Shown: positions 53,380 through 64,000 of the stretch, one piece after another
Layout: each line of letters begins with the position of its first letter
Position numbering within the stretch: position 1 is the first letter of the stretch
NCBI GenBank assembly: GCA_035135055.1
Contig: JAVFHQ010000071.1
Location: 52,198 to 116,197, forward strand
Origin: Oleoguttula mirabilis
Lineage: Eukaryota; Ascomycota; Dothideomycetes; Mycosphaerellales; Teratosphaeriaceae
Direction: 5' to 3'
DNA length: 64,000 nt
The notes under the pieces: generated by a model
What the model was told of the DNA's origin: nothing
Seen by the model: the letters and a program-made list of their open reading frames with translations, nothing else
Databases searched by the model: none
Made by a program: the position numbers and the translations under genes

Positions 53380-54647
53380 ATGATCGGGCTCTGCGAAGCA
53401 GTGTTGCTGGTAGGCGCGGCAGCTCAATGCTGGGCGAGAGGCTCTCTAGACCAACAGCCACTGCGGCCGGAGAAGACTCACTTGAGCCTCACACACGACC
53501 TCATTGGCTTTCACAAGAATCTTACGCAAATCGAGTCCATCACCGGCAACGAGGAAGCCGTAGGCGAATGGCTGGTGGCGAGTCTCTCCTCGCAAGGGTA
53601 CAGCGTCGAGAAGCAGTACGTCGAGAAGAAGCCCGCCCGCTTCAATGTTCTGGCTTGGCCGGGCAAGGAACGCGAGGCAAAGGTGCTCCTTAGCAGCCAT
53701 ATCGATACGGTAAGCCTGGTCACCGTCATACCGCGAACGTGCTTGGCTGAGATGGATCGTAGGTACCGCCATTCTACCCATACGAGACAGACAACAAGAC
53801 GATTCACGGCCGCGGCAGCGTAGACGCCAAGGGCTCTGTCGCCACTCAAATTATCGCAGTCAACAAGCTCCTCTCCGCCGGCAAGATCAGCCCGGACGAT
53901 GTCGCGCTCCTGTACGTCGTTGGCGAAGAGGTCGGCGGCGATGGCATGCGTGCAGCCAATGATCTGCAACTGAGTCCTCAGACCATCATCTTCGGCGAGC
54001 CGACGGAAGGCAAGCTCGCAGCCGGCCATAAGGGCAATCTGGGCGTTCTGCTTACGGCGAAAGGTAAGGCTGCGCACTCCGGCTACCCATGGCTCGGCCG
54101 TAGTGCGAACGAGGTGCTGGTCAAGGCTCTCGCAGCGCTCATGGAGCTTGGGCAGAATCTGCCGGAGAGCGAGAAGTATGGCGTCACCACCCTGAATATC
54201 GGCAAGATCGAGGGAGGCGTCGCTGCCAATGTCGTGGCGCAGGATGCCAGTGCCACTGTGGCGGTGCGTGTCGCTGAAGGTTCGCCTTCATACATCAAGG
54301 ACGAAATCACCAATGCCGTCCACAAGGCCGTGCAGAGCTTCTTGGAGGGCGATATGAAGCCGGAGGACGTCGTGGACATAGATTTCCCGAGTAGCGGGTA
54401 CGGGCCGATTGACATTGACCACGATGTGCCTGGCTTTGGAATTATCACGGTCAACTACGGCACCGACATCCCATGGCTGAACCAGACGGTGGAGGGGCAG
54501 AAGCGGTACCTGTACGGTCCGGGCAGCATCCTCGTCGCGCATAGCGATCACGAGATGCTCACAGAGGGCCAGCTTTGGGAGGCTGTTGGTGGCTACCAGC
54601 GTATTGTCCTACATGCGCTCGGTAAGGATCCTTGTGAGGATTGCTAG
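53380..54647 (+). CDS. Secreted M20 family metallopeptidase (carboxypeptidase-like)
   Basis: M20 enzymes are di-zinc amino/carboxypeptidases. Exons 53380-53709 and 53763-54647 give 404 aa, split by a 53-nt intron (GTAAGC...GGCTGAG...CGTAG). The N-terminus MIGLCEAVLLVGAAAQCWARG is a signal peptide, so the product is secreted or vacuolar. Metal-site motifs are SSHIDTV (His, with its Asp), GRGSVDAKG (bridging Asp), VGEEVGGDG (the Glu pair, with the catalytic base first) and a late AHSDHE (His). The dimerisation insert contains GVLLTAKGKAAHSGYP. It matches fungal secreted 'probable carboxypeptidase' M20A proteins in size. It might process peptides outside the cell. Confidence 0.9.
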
Positions 54648-55139
54648 ACGAGACGGATCTGCATATAGTCAATCACTGACGAAGTCTCATGATTGCAACA
54701 GTCATTGGGAAGCCATAGGCCCCATGAGTGGACATACATCGAGATCTATGCATGGTCGTGGGTCCCTACGATGCCGCTAGCAGTGACGGTAGTTCGATGG
54801 AGTCGAGTTGGGATCCCGCTTGACTCAAGCAGCACTTTACCTTGTACCAGCCAAGACTTCCACCGCATCCATGTTGCTGCATCCTGCATCCTTCGCGCTG
54901 GTGGTGCGATCCAGGCACAGCCTACGATCATCGTCGGAGCAACACCAACACAATAGTGTTTCAGGTTACAGCCGCTTGTGGTAATTGTATAAGTGGCTCA
55001 TCGCTGCTGTCACCTGCTGCCATTGTGTACTTCAACCTACCTCCGTATCCAACCCGACCTCACTTCAGCTCTATCTCCTTCTCCATCAAACACACTCGAC
55101 ACACGCCATCTTCACACTCACCTCGTGCTACCTCACCAG
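54648..55139. other. Intergenic, upstream of the AAA ATPase gene
   Basis: CT-rich leader-like sequence precedes the AAA gene start. No gene is seen. Confidence 0.4.
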
Positions 55140-56732
55140 ATGGCAGAGATGGAGCCGTTCACGCTCGTGGAGGAGACGACTCGCCCAGGACCGCATCGCC
55201 TTTTCGATGATGTGGTGCACCTCACCTCTGGGCTGACTGCCGACCATGACCTTCAATACATCGTGGCCCTCCGTAGAGCTCACGAAGGCGTGGTTGTCAC
55301 GGCCATCCCGAGCTCCAACGTGCCACTGCGAGCCTTCGCTGCTGCGGGCTTTGCCACCTGTGAACTGGACACTGAGACGGACTCCTTCGCATCCTGGCGC
55401 GGCTACAGGCCACCGACTCTGCGCCACAACAAAGGCAACATAGCCGAGTCGGTGCACTTTGCCAAATACCACTACAAGTTCGCCAACGAAGATTTCGTTC
55501 TGTACACGTTAGGCGCCATGCAGTATGTGCTCAAGGAGCGTCGCGACTCCGAGAGCGCTCTGGGGCCCTCTAGGGCTACCGACACGCTCATCCAGACCAT
55601 TGGTGACTGGCTCCTAAGCGACCAGGAGGTGGTTTGGGTCTACGACCGGTACTGGACCCGGAGCAAGCCGCTCTGGCAACAGGTGCAGAGGGCCAGCTGG
55701 GACAAGGTGATCCTCGACGAGAATGTCAAGAAAGAACTGACCGAAGTGGCCAACAAATTTTTCGCATCTCGGGATGTTTACAAAGATCTTGGCGTGCCCT
55801 GGAAGAGAGGTTTGCTCTTCCATGGTCCCCCAGGTAACGGGAAGACGATCTCAATCAAGGCACTGATGAAGACGCTGCTGGATCGTGAAGATCCGATTCC
55901 AGCTCTTTACGTGAAGAGCGCGCCTCAGACGTATGACATCCGCAATGTCTTCAGCCAAGCGCGCGCTCTCGCGCCGTGCATGTTGATCCTGGAGGATATC
56001 GAGACCATTGTCACTGCGCAGACGCGCAGCTACTTCTTCAACGAGATGGATGGGTTGGAGAACAATGATGGCCTGTAAGCACCTCACATGCGAGCTTTCC
56101 CGAGACACACACTAACCATGGTGTTCAGCTTCGTCGTCGCATCCACGAACTTCCTTGACAGGCTGGACCCAGGCCTGACCAAACGTCCGAGTCGCTTCGA
56201 CCGGAAGTATCTCTTCCCGCTCCCGAACGAGCATGAGCGGATGCTGTACTGCGAGTACTGGAGGCACAAGCTGTCTTCGAAACGATCAATCGACTTCCCG
56301 AAGAAGCTCTGCCCGGCGATGGCTCATGTCACGTCCGGATTCTCTTTCGCGTTCCTGCAGGAGTGCTTCGTGGCTACCCTGCTCATCCTCGCTCGTCGTG
56401 AGACGGGTATAGTTGAGCGAGCTGACGACGATCTCGACAACTATGAGCTTTGGCGCACTTTCAAGCAACAAGCTGACATTCTGCGGAAGGAAGTCGAGGG
56501 CCAGCAGGAAGGACGCTCGCAGCTTCTGGAGTGTTGCGAAAGCGCTAGGCCTACTGATCAAGCTGCGCAACCTTCTCCGGTTACGAACGCGCAGTGCGAC
56601 CATTGCACTCGCGAGTCCCGTTTGCCCGACCTTCAACATCTGTACGTGAAGGACGCGATTTTGCTACCTGAGCTGCCGCCTAACTTCCAAAAGAGAGCGT
56701 TCATCAATACTGCTGCGTTCGAATATAAGTAA
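55140..56732 (+). CDS. BCS1-like AAA ATPase
   Basis: Two exons (55140-56074 and 56129-56732) give 512 aa. The AAA module has Walker A FHGPPGNGKTIS, Walker B CMLILEDIE, sensor FVVASTN and an arginine-finger segment RPSRFDRKY. The order, with a 215-residue N-terminal part and a Walker A near residue 228, resembles the fungal AAA proteins related to mitochondrial Bcs1. The N-terminal transmembrane segment of true Bcs1 is absent, so this is probably one of the many soluble fungal paralogues of unknown role. A helical tail (LDNYELWRTFKQQADILRKEVE) and a Cys/His-containing stretch follow. The intron starts GTAAGCACC and contains CGAGACACAC. Confidence 0.85.
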
Positions 56733-57456
56733 GCCCGATCTGCTTTCCTCGAGTGTACGGACGGGATGAACTTCGCCAGGACTACGCCATATCTGTATGT
56801 AGAGGTAGATAGCTGACCTCAAGTGTATGACAAGTGACTTAGGCCAGGAGCTCGCCTATACCTCAGGCAATAATATACACTGCCGGTGATAGCTTGCAGC
56901 TGGACCTTCCAGTATCGGGTCGTCGGCACCGGCCAAGAGCTGAGGTCCCTTTCACCGCCTCCACCCCTGCTGGGCTGCTGCATGACTCACTCATGTAATG
57001 GGTAGATCGGCATGCCATCTGGACGCGAGAAACGCGAAGGCAACAGCAGGATGCAGATCGAAATCTTGGTGGTTGGTATCAATTTTGATGCAGATGGCTT
57101 GTCCAGATCCAGACTGTCGGAGAGGGAAAGGTTCGAACGGAGCCGGAGTCGGCTTCGACGATCGCGACGCTTTCCCTTTGCCGATGGAGAGACAAGCATC
57201 AAAGCTTGAACAGAACGCTAGCGCACGAGCTCACCAATTATGTGCCGCGCCAAGGTCGATATGCCTGTCAAAATCTGGAGGCGCGGAGTTTACGTTGGCC
57301 GACGGACTAGCGAGAACGCATCATGCTTCCTCGGGTTCGCAACTTCGCCGCCCGCCCAACCTTTGTTATGTCGTCGCTGTCGTCGACTCGTCGCCCGTTG
57401 CCATTCGTCGTTCGTTCCTTTCATTGCAGTAACAACTATAGGGTTGTGCGTTCGCC
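56733..57456. other. Intergenic, upstream of the ABC transporter gene
   Basis: Short chance frames only. A CT/GTCGTC-rich tract lies just before the start codon (57365-57430), typical of fungal core promoters. Confidence 0.4.
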
Positions 57457-60400
57457 ATGACAACCCCAGTCCCCGAACAGTCGTGGGCGGCAAACACAGA
57501 AACGAGCCATCCCCAGGATCCCGGACACTCGGAACCTTTGGCCGAGGAGCCACTCGAGGTCGTCAGTTCCGAATCATCGACGAACCAAGAGAAGATCGTG
57601 GACAAGGAAGCCGTCGAGGAGTCGTCAAGTTCGCATTCGGAGGATGACAACAATGGGAAGACGCTGCGGCCGCCGGTGGGGCGGACAGAGAGCACATGGA
57701 CGACAACCACCGGCACTAGCGTTGCCACATCGATAGCAGACGCGGAACAGCAAGCGCCCAGGAAACAGACGTGGGGCGAGAAGATCAATCCGTTGAAGAG
57801 CAAGAACCTGCCGCCTGTGCCCGATGTGCGACAGCCCTCGCGCGAATGGACGGCCGGATTCTTCAGCCTGCTCACATTTCAATGGATGGCACCGCTGATG
57901 AGCGTGGGCTACCAGCGCCCGCTGGAATTGGAGGATATCTGGACTGTGAACCCAACTCGCAGTGTCGACGTGCTGCAAGACAGGCTGTTGAGTGCCTTCC
58001 ACCGGCGCAAAGATGCCGGTAGCACCAGGCCGCTGATTATGGCGCTGTATGACACATTCAAGAAGGAGTTCTGGATCGGTGGCGCATGCCAGCTGACGGC
58101 CTCGTGTGCCCAAGTCCTCTCGCCTTTCACCATGAAGTACCTCATTCTGTTCGCGGAGGAGGCCTACTACGCTGCGCACGGCAATGGGCCGACACCGTCC
58201 CTTGGCAGGGGTATCGGCCTTGTTCTCGGTATCACCGGCATGCAAATGGTGCAGTCGCTATGTACCAATCACTTCATTTATCGTGGTATGATGGTCGGCG
58301 GTCAGGCCCGGGGAGCGCTGATCACGATCATCTTTGGAAAAGCAATGAAGTTGTCGGGACGCGCAAAAGCGGGTGGCAAACCGGCGGACGCCAAGCTCGA
58401 AACGCCGGAAGGCATGACGCCGGGCAGCAAAGAGGAGAAGAAGCATTTCAAGGGCAAGCTGGGCAAAGAGCCGAAGGGCAAGAAAGGTGTCGCTGGCAGC
58501 GGTGAAGGCTGGGGCAACGGCCGGATTATCAACTTGATGTCCATGGACACGTACCGCATCGACCAGGCTTCGGGCATGTTCCATATGGTCTGGACGTCGC
58601 CAATACAGGTCATACTCACGCTGACTTTGCTCCTCATCAACCTGACCTACAGCGCTCTGGCCGGCTTTGCCTTTATCTGCATCATGATGCCTGCCCTGGC
58701 CCGCGCCATCAAAAGTCTCATGGCCCGCCGTAAGGTGATCAACAAGATCACGGATCAGCGTGTCAACCTGACGCAGGAGATCCTGTCCTCGGTCCGCTTC
58801 GTGAAGTTCTTCGGCTGGGAGACCAGCTTCCTGGACCGTCTTGCGGCTATCAGGAATCGCGAGATCGACAAGATCAGCTTTCTGCTCTCTGTCAGAAACG
58901 GCATCATGGCAGTGTCGATGACGATGCCCATCTTCGCGTCTATGCTGGCTTTCATCACGTACTCGGAGACGCACGCCAACTTCAACCCAGCTCCTATCTT
59001 TTCATCTCTGGCGCTGTTCAACGCTCTGCGCATCCCGCTCAACTTACTACCTATGGTCATTGGCCAGGTCGTTGATGCTAATGCTTCAGTTGGTCGCATT
59101 CAGGAGTTCCTGGAGGCCGAGGAGGTGTCGGACGAAGCCGAGTGGGACTTTGAGAGCAAGAGTGCCATCAGCATTCGGAGTGCTGACTTCACTTGGGAGC
59201 GGACTCCTGACCAGAACCCCAATGACAAGCCTGGGCAAGCACCAAAGGGTATGAAGCAGATCAAGGATGAGAAGAAGCAAGCGAAGAAGGATGCGAAGGA
59301 GGATAAGCGGAAGTCGAAGCTGGAGGAGAAGGAGAAGTTGAGCAGTGTGCCGCAGACTCCGACCTCGCCAGACGGTTCGACCGATCCAGCCGGCGCTGAC
59401 GTGGAAGAGGCGAAGCCATTCCAGATACGCGGTATCGACCTGGACATTGGTCGCAACGAGCTGGTCGCCGTGATTGGATCCGTCGGTTCGGGTAAAAGTT
59501 CGCTGCTAGGAGCCCTCGCTGGCGATATGCGAAGAACCACCGGCAACGTCACATTCGGCGCTAGTCGTGCCTTCTGCCCGCAGTATGCTTGGATCCAGAA
59601 CGCCACGGTCAAGCAAAACATCATCTTCGGCAAGGACTTCGACGAGAGATGGTATAATGAGGTTGTCGACGCCTGCGCTCTCCGTCCCGATCTTGAGATG
59701 CTACCCAGTGGCGACTTGACCGAAATTGGTGAGCGTGGTATCACTGTATCGGGTGGCCAGAAGCAGCGCCTCAATATCGCGCGGGCCATCTACTTCAATG
59801 CGGATATTGTCCTCATGGACGACCCACTGTCTGCGGTTGATGCGCACGTCGGCAAGCATATTATGGACAATGCCATCTGCGGTCTGTTGAAGGACAAGTG
59901 CCGAGTGTTGGCTACGCACCAGCTGCACGTGCTGCACCGTGTCGACCGCATTATCTGGATGAAGGAGGGCGTTGTCTTCAAGGTCGCCACTTTCAATGAG
60001 CTTATGGAGCACGATGAGGAATTCCAGAATTTGATGAAGACCACTGCGAGCGAGGAGAAGAGGGAGGATCAAGAGGAAGTCAACGAGGATGAGGTCGAGG
60101 ATGAGAAGAAAATATCGCGCAAGAAGAAGGGCAAGAAGCCTGCAGGGGCGCTCATGCAGGTGGAGGAGCGTGCCGTCAAGGGTGTGGGCTTTGATGTCTA
60201 CAAGGCGTACATCAAAGCCTCTGGGTCTCTCTGGAACGCGCCACTGGTTGTCCTGATCCTCATCGTCTCGCAAGGCGCCAACATCGTCACCAGTCTATGG
60301 CTCTCATACTGGACGTCAAACAAGTTCGGCCTCAGCAACGGCGAATACATTGGCGTGTATGCGGCGCTGGGAGTCGTGCAAGCAGCACTCCTGTTCACCT

Positions 60401-62063
60401 TCTCTGTCTTGTTGACAGTCCTCGGTACCAAGGCCAGCAAAGTCATGCTGCATCGCGCCATCAAACGCGTGCTCAGAGCGCCCATGTCGTTCTTCGACAC
60501 CACACCTCTAGGACGCATCACCAACCGATTCTCAAAGGACGTCGATACCATGGACAACGCGCTCACCGACAGCATGCGCATGTTCTTTATGACCATGGCC
60601 ATGATCCTGTCCGTCTTCGCCTTGATCATTGCGTACTACTACTACTTCGCCATCGCGCTGGCACCGCTCTCGATCATGTTCTTATTCTCCGCAGGCTACT
60701 ATCGAGCTTCTGCCCGTGAGATCAAGCGACACGAGGCGGTGCTGCGCAGCGCGGTGTTTTCACGTTTCGGCGAGGCCGTTAGTGGCACCTCGACCATACG
60801 CGCTTACGGCTTGCAAGAGCACTTCGCTAAATCGGTCAACAGCGCTGTCGACGAAATGGACGGAGCGTACTTTCTCACCTTTGGTAACCAGCGTTGGCTC
60901 TCGACTCGGTTGGATGCTGTCGGCAACCTTCTGGTCTTCACCGTCGGGATACTGGTCGTGACGTCACGTTTCTCGATCAACCCCAGCACAGGTGGCTTGG
61001 TGCTTTCGTATATCCTCACGATTGTGCAGATGATCCAGTTTACTGTCAGGCAGCTGGCTGAGGTGGAGAACAACATGAACTCGACCGAGCGCATCCACTA
61101 CTACGGCAACAAGCTGGAGGAAGAAGCACCGCTTCGTCTCGGCGACGTTCGGGAGTCTTGGCCGGAGAAGGGTGAGATCGTGTTCGACAATGTGCAGATG
61201 CGCTACCGAGACGGTCTGCCGCTGGTGCTCAAGGGCTTGTCGATGCACGTCAAAGGTGGCGAGCGCATTGGAGTGGTTGGTCGTACGGGTGCCGGAAAGT
61301 CTACGATCATGTCGACGGTCTTCCGCTTGACCGAGCTGTCGGGTGGCAGCATTACGGTTGACGGTGTCAATATCGCCACCATTGGCCTTCATGACCTCCG
61401 TTCCCGGTTGGCTATCATTCCACAGGACCCAACTCTCTTCCGAGGTACCATACGCAGCAACTTGGATCCTTTCAACGAGCACGAGGACCTTGAGCTCTGG
61501 AACGCATTGCGGCAAGCCGATCTTGTTGGCGCGGAGCAGACAATGGAGGATGAGAGTGGCCGCATCCACCTCGACACGCCGGTTGAGGACGAGGGCATGA
61601 ACTTCTCGCTTGGGCAGCGCCAGCTGCTCGCTTTGGCTCGTGCACTGGTCCGGAATTCCCAGATCATTGTCTGCGATGAGGCGACTTCGTCCGTCGACTT
61701 CGAGACTGATCAGAAGATTCAGAAGACGATCGTAAGGGGGTTCAAGGGAAAAACATTGCTCTGCATCGCCCATCGTACGTATATCGTCCAGTACTTCCCC
61801 TGGTGTGACATGTGCTGACTCTATTCATTACAACCAAAGGCTTGAAGACTATAATAGGGTACGATCGCATCCTTGTGATGGACGCTGGCGATGTTGCCGA
61901 GCTCGACGCACCCATCACGCTGTACGACCAGGGCGGCATTTTCCGGAGTATGTGCGATCGTAGCGGTATCCGCCGCGAGGATTTCTTCACCAGCGAGGAG
62001 GCGCACTTTGATGATGCGAGTCCAGCGCTGGAGCGCACGAACAGCGCACGGTTGGGTATCTAA
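57457..62063 (+). CDS. YOR1: ABC transporter, ABCC/MRP family, Yor1-like
   Basis: A full-length exporter of 1513 aa, probably at the plasma membrane, where Yor1 expels organic anions and drugs. Exon 1 is 57457-61774 and exon 2 is 61840-62063; the 65-nt intron (GTACGT...GTGCTGACT...AAAG) splits IAHR from LKTIIGYD in the second NBD. The N-terminus is about 130 residues, acidic, without the extra TMD0 of longer MRPs. TMD1 runs to about residue 550. NBD1 has Walker A IGSVGSGKSSLLG near residue 675 and signature SGGQKQR. A Lys/Glu-rich linker follows, then TMD2, then NBD2 with GRTGAGKSTIM near 1276 and the variant signature SLGQRQL. A charged insert precedes NBD1 (KQAKKDAKEDKRKSK). Assignment to the Yor1 subfamily rests on domain layout. 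Confidence 0.9.
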
Positions 62064-62944
62064 AATGACCCTTGGGCGAGATCTTGTGTGGATGCTGTTT
62101 GGGTCAAAAACGGCATGCATCACGACTGCATAGCGTGGCGTTCTGGGATACACACAAGCATATTCGAGCTTCGGCTCTTCTGGATAGCCTGCTTATAACA
62201 CTATCTATATGGATATGCTGCAGACTTCGAAGTTGCTGATGCGAGAGGCTACAAGCCTACCGTATAAAAGCATTCATTTGTCTCTGTCCCTGCACTCCTC
62301 AATGTGTTGTGTCACGCTGCTAACATGTGCCTACACTTCTTAGTGCGCTAATGCAATATCACAGTACGCTGCGCAGTGTTCATGACGTGCTGAGCACTTA
62401 CGACAACAGACCGAGCAGCGAGTGTCCAAGCTTGGCATATATCTTGCCGCCCAGAACCAAGCGTTGTCCAGAGATTACAAGACGCAGTAGCGATAAGAGC
62501 ACCCGGAGCGCAGCCCTTGATGCACTTCCCAAAACATAGCAGCTATCAGGATATAGTAGCTGTTAGGATACCCGGAGCGCAGCCGTCAATCGGCTGCGTA
62601 AGACTTGGCGGCAATAACAAAGACACAAGTGACTGACGGTGATCCTCCTTGCGGTTTGCCTCCGACCCTAGAAGTACTCTCGCCGTATCTCGATGCTGTT
62701 TGGGCCACTAGAGTTTCATATGGCAGCACAGCGCCCGCTCGAGCGCAGTGAGAGATGGTCGTTCGATTAGGGCTGACGACCGCATCATCTCCATCCTAAA
62801 ATTGAGGATGCCCATACTGGTGGACGATACAGCTGCTCAACCCAGGCCTTTTACAAAGAGTGAAGACCGACACCTGTCTTCCGCCTTCCTCTTCAAATCC
62901 AACAGAATGGAACATCCTCCGTCCCGGCAACGACGGGAAGTCCC
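62064..62944. other. Intergenic region
   Basis: Two copies of CCCGGAGCGCAGCC, about 70 bases apart (near 62502 and 62571), are followed by related sequence. No gene is supported. Confidence 0.4.
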
Positions 62945-63582
62945 ATGCGCGACCGTCACGAGTTCCCTGACGTAGAGAGCGAAACCATCGAGGCCCTCTT
63001 CCCGGAGGCGGACAGCCCAGTAGACTGGGACCAGCTCTGCGGTCACGTCGATGACGCCCTCGCGAACCTCTTCCTGCCACACTGGTCAGTGCCTGTTCGC
63101 GAGCTCCTATAGCATTCACTTACGCCTCGACAGGTACCGTGGTGAGTACGAAGCCATCCGTGCATGGCACTCCGACTTTCCCAAACAGAACATCCAGCGC
63201 GCCAAGGATGCAGTTGAGGACATGAGAGGGGTCTTAGAGGCCGACGACCACGATGAGGGGTATCGGGCGAATAGATGCAGCCGCTGGTGGTGGAAATGAT
63301 CCAGGCGGTCGAGCAAGCTATGGCTGAAAAGTAAGCCCAACAGACATGAGCCGCACTTGCGAAAAGTACTGACTGATGGGCAGTGAAGAGCAAGATGGAC
63401 CTGGCCCGGCTGCAGCAGACGAGGGCGTAGAGAGCCAGCAGAGCAAGCGTAATGAGCACCAGAGTGGGCAGATCGTAGCGCCGAAGGCTGGTGTGAAGCG
63501 CAAGAGGACACAAGAGGTCACGCCGCTTCCCACGCTGCCAATACCGCCAGCAAGTGGACCACGTCCTACGCAGCCGATGTGA
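62945..63582 (+). CDS. Small hypothetical protein, 161 aa, four exons
   Basis: Exons 62945-63084, 63134-63230, 63281-63330 and 63384-63582 join in frame. The product begins MRDRHEFPDVESETIEALFP, continues DWDQLCGHVDDALANLFLPH, WYRGEYEAIRAWHSDFPKQN and MIQAVEQAMAENEEQDGPGP, and ends with a basic, Pro-rich tail (KAGVKRKRTQEVTP). Introns are 49-53 nt; two have normal donors (GTCAGT, GTAAGC), while the middle one uses GTCTTA and is less certain. The first half looks helical and acidic. No family is recognised. The tail has a possible nuclear localisation signal (KRKR). It lies just before a tandem array. Confidence 0.55.
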
Positions 63583-63734
63583 CGCGCGAAGTCTTAGGGA
63601 CAGGATCAGTAGGACTGAAGGGAAAGTACAACAATCAATAGCTAGTGAGCTGTGACATAGCTTATGCTCATTACAAGTATTGAGTATGTTCACCAAGTCT
63701 GACGCCCTGCGAATCTGCGGAGTGCTGGTTTCCC

Positions 63735-64000
63735 AAATGGCTGCCACGTCTTACGCGAGTAAGTCGATGCGGCGCTCCGGATGCACAAATGCTAGCCACG
63801 TCTTACGTAGCAGATTGACGGTAGTGCTCCAAATGCCTCAATGCCTGCCAGGTCTTACGCAGTATTCGACGGTGGTGCTCTGGATGCCTCAATGCCTGCC
63901 ACGTCTTACGCAATAGATTGATGGTAGTGCTCCGGATGCCTCAATGCCTGCCACGTCTTACGCAATAGATTGATGGTAGTGCTCCGGATGCCTCAATGCC
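63735..64000. repeat. Tandem repeat, 52-bp unit, at least five copies, open at the window end
   Basis: GCCACGTCTTACG recurs at 63743, 63795, 63847 (one base changed), 63898 and 63950, a spacing of 51-52 bp. Each unit continues with a variable AGATTGAYGGTAGTGCTC and GGATGCCTCAATGCCT. Copies at 63898 and 63950 look identical as far as the window goes, while the first two are more diverged, as expected when copies are added at one end. Confidence 0.9.

Noticed and set aside
57625..58245. 206-codon minus-strand frame in the ABC transporter
   Set aside because: Antisense of a strongly supported transporter coding sequence.

Overview
The window looks like nuclear DNA of a filamentous ascomycete. 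Genes carry short spliceosomal introns, mostly 46-70 nt, with fungal GTRNGT donors and CTRAY branch sites. There are fungal-only families (Zn2Cys6 regulator, GH76, Gts1-type ArfGAP, ECM29, Yor1-type ABC transporter) and no operons. A Dothideomycete is my best guess, from gene style and from introner-like introns, but this is an inference. I saw no rRNA, tRNA, CRISPR or viral gene.

Layout. 0-4.7 kb: three coding-looking loci of unknown function, each interrupted by an in-frame stop. 4.7-12.8 kb: ordinary housekeeping block with mevalonate kinase (ERG12), a PLP-dependent serine/threonine dehydratase, the farnesyl/geranylgeranyltransferase alpha subunit (RAM2), a small Cys/His protein and a three-finger C2H2 regulator. 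12.8-14.9 kb: no gene found. 14.9-31 kb: accessory island on the minus strand with three intron-rich genes. These are a CYP505-type P450:reductase fusion, a Baeyer-Villiger-like flavin monooxygenase and a secreted GH76 enzyme. Between them lie a 115-bp tandem repeat, a three-copy 123-bp repeat and two MITE-like elements. 31-40 kb: two small single-pass membrane proteins, a Gts1-like ArfGAP, a Ser/Thr-rich membrane protein and an Erd1-like EXS protein. 40.5-46.3 kb: ECM29. 48-64 kb: a Zn2Cys6 regulator, a Ste20/GCK kinase, a secreted M20 peptidase, a BCS1-like AAA ATPase, a Yor1-like ABC transporter, a small unknown gene and a 52-bp tandem array running off the end.

How genes relate. Most are unlinked housekeeping functions. 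The CYP505 and the monooxygenase could act on one lipid or polyketide-like substrate, but no backbone synthase is present. The most unusual signal is that these two genes contain introns similar to one another in sequence, as expected of introner-like elements (introns that multiply as mobile units). Exon limits below were worked out by hand from splice signals and reading frame.
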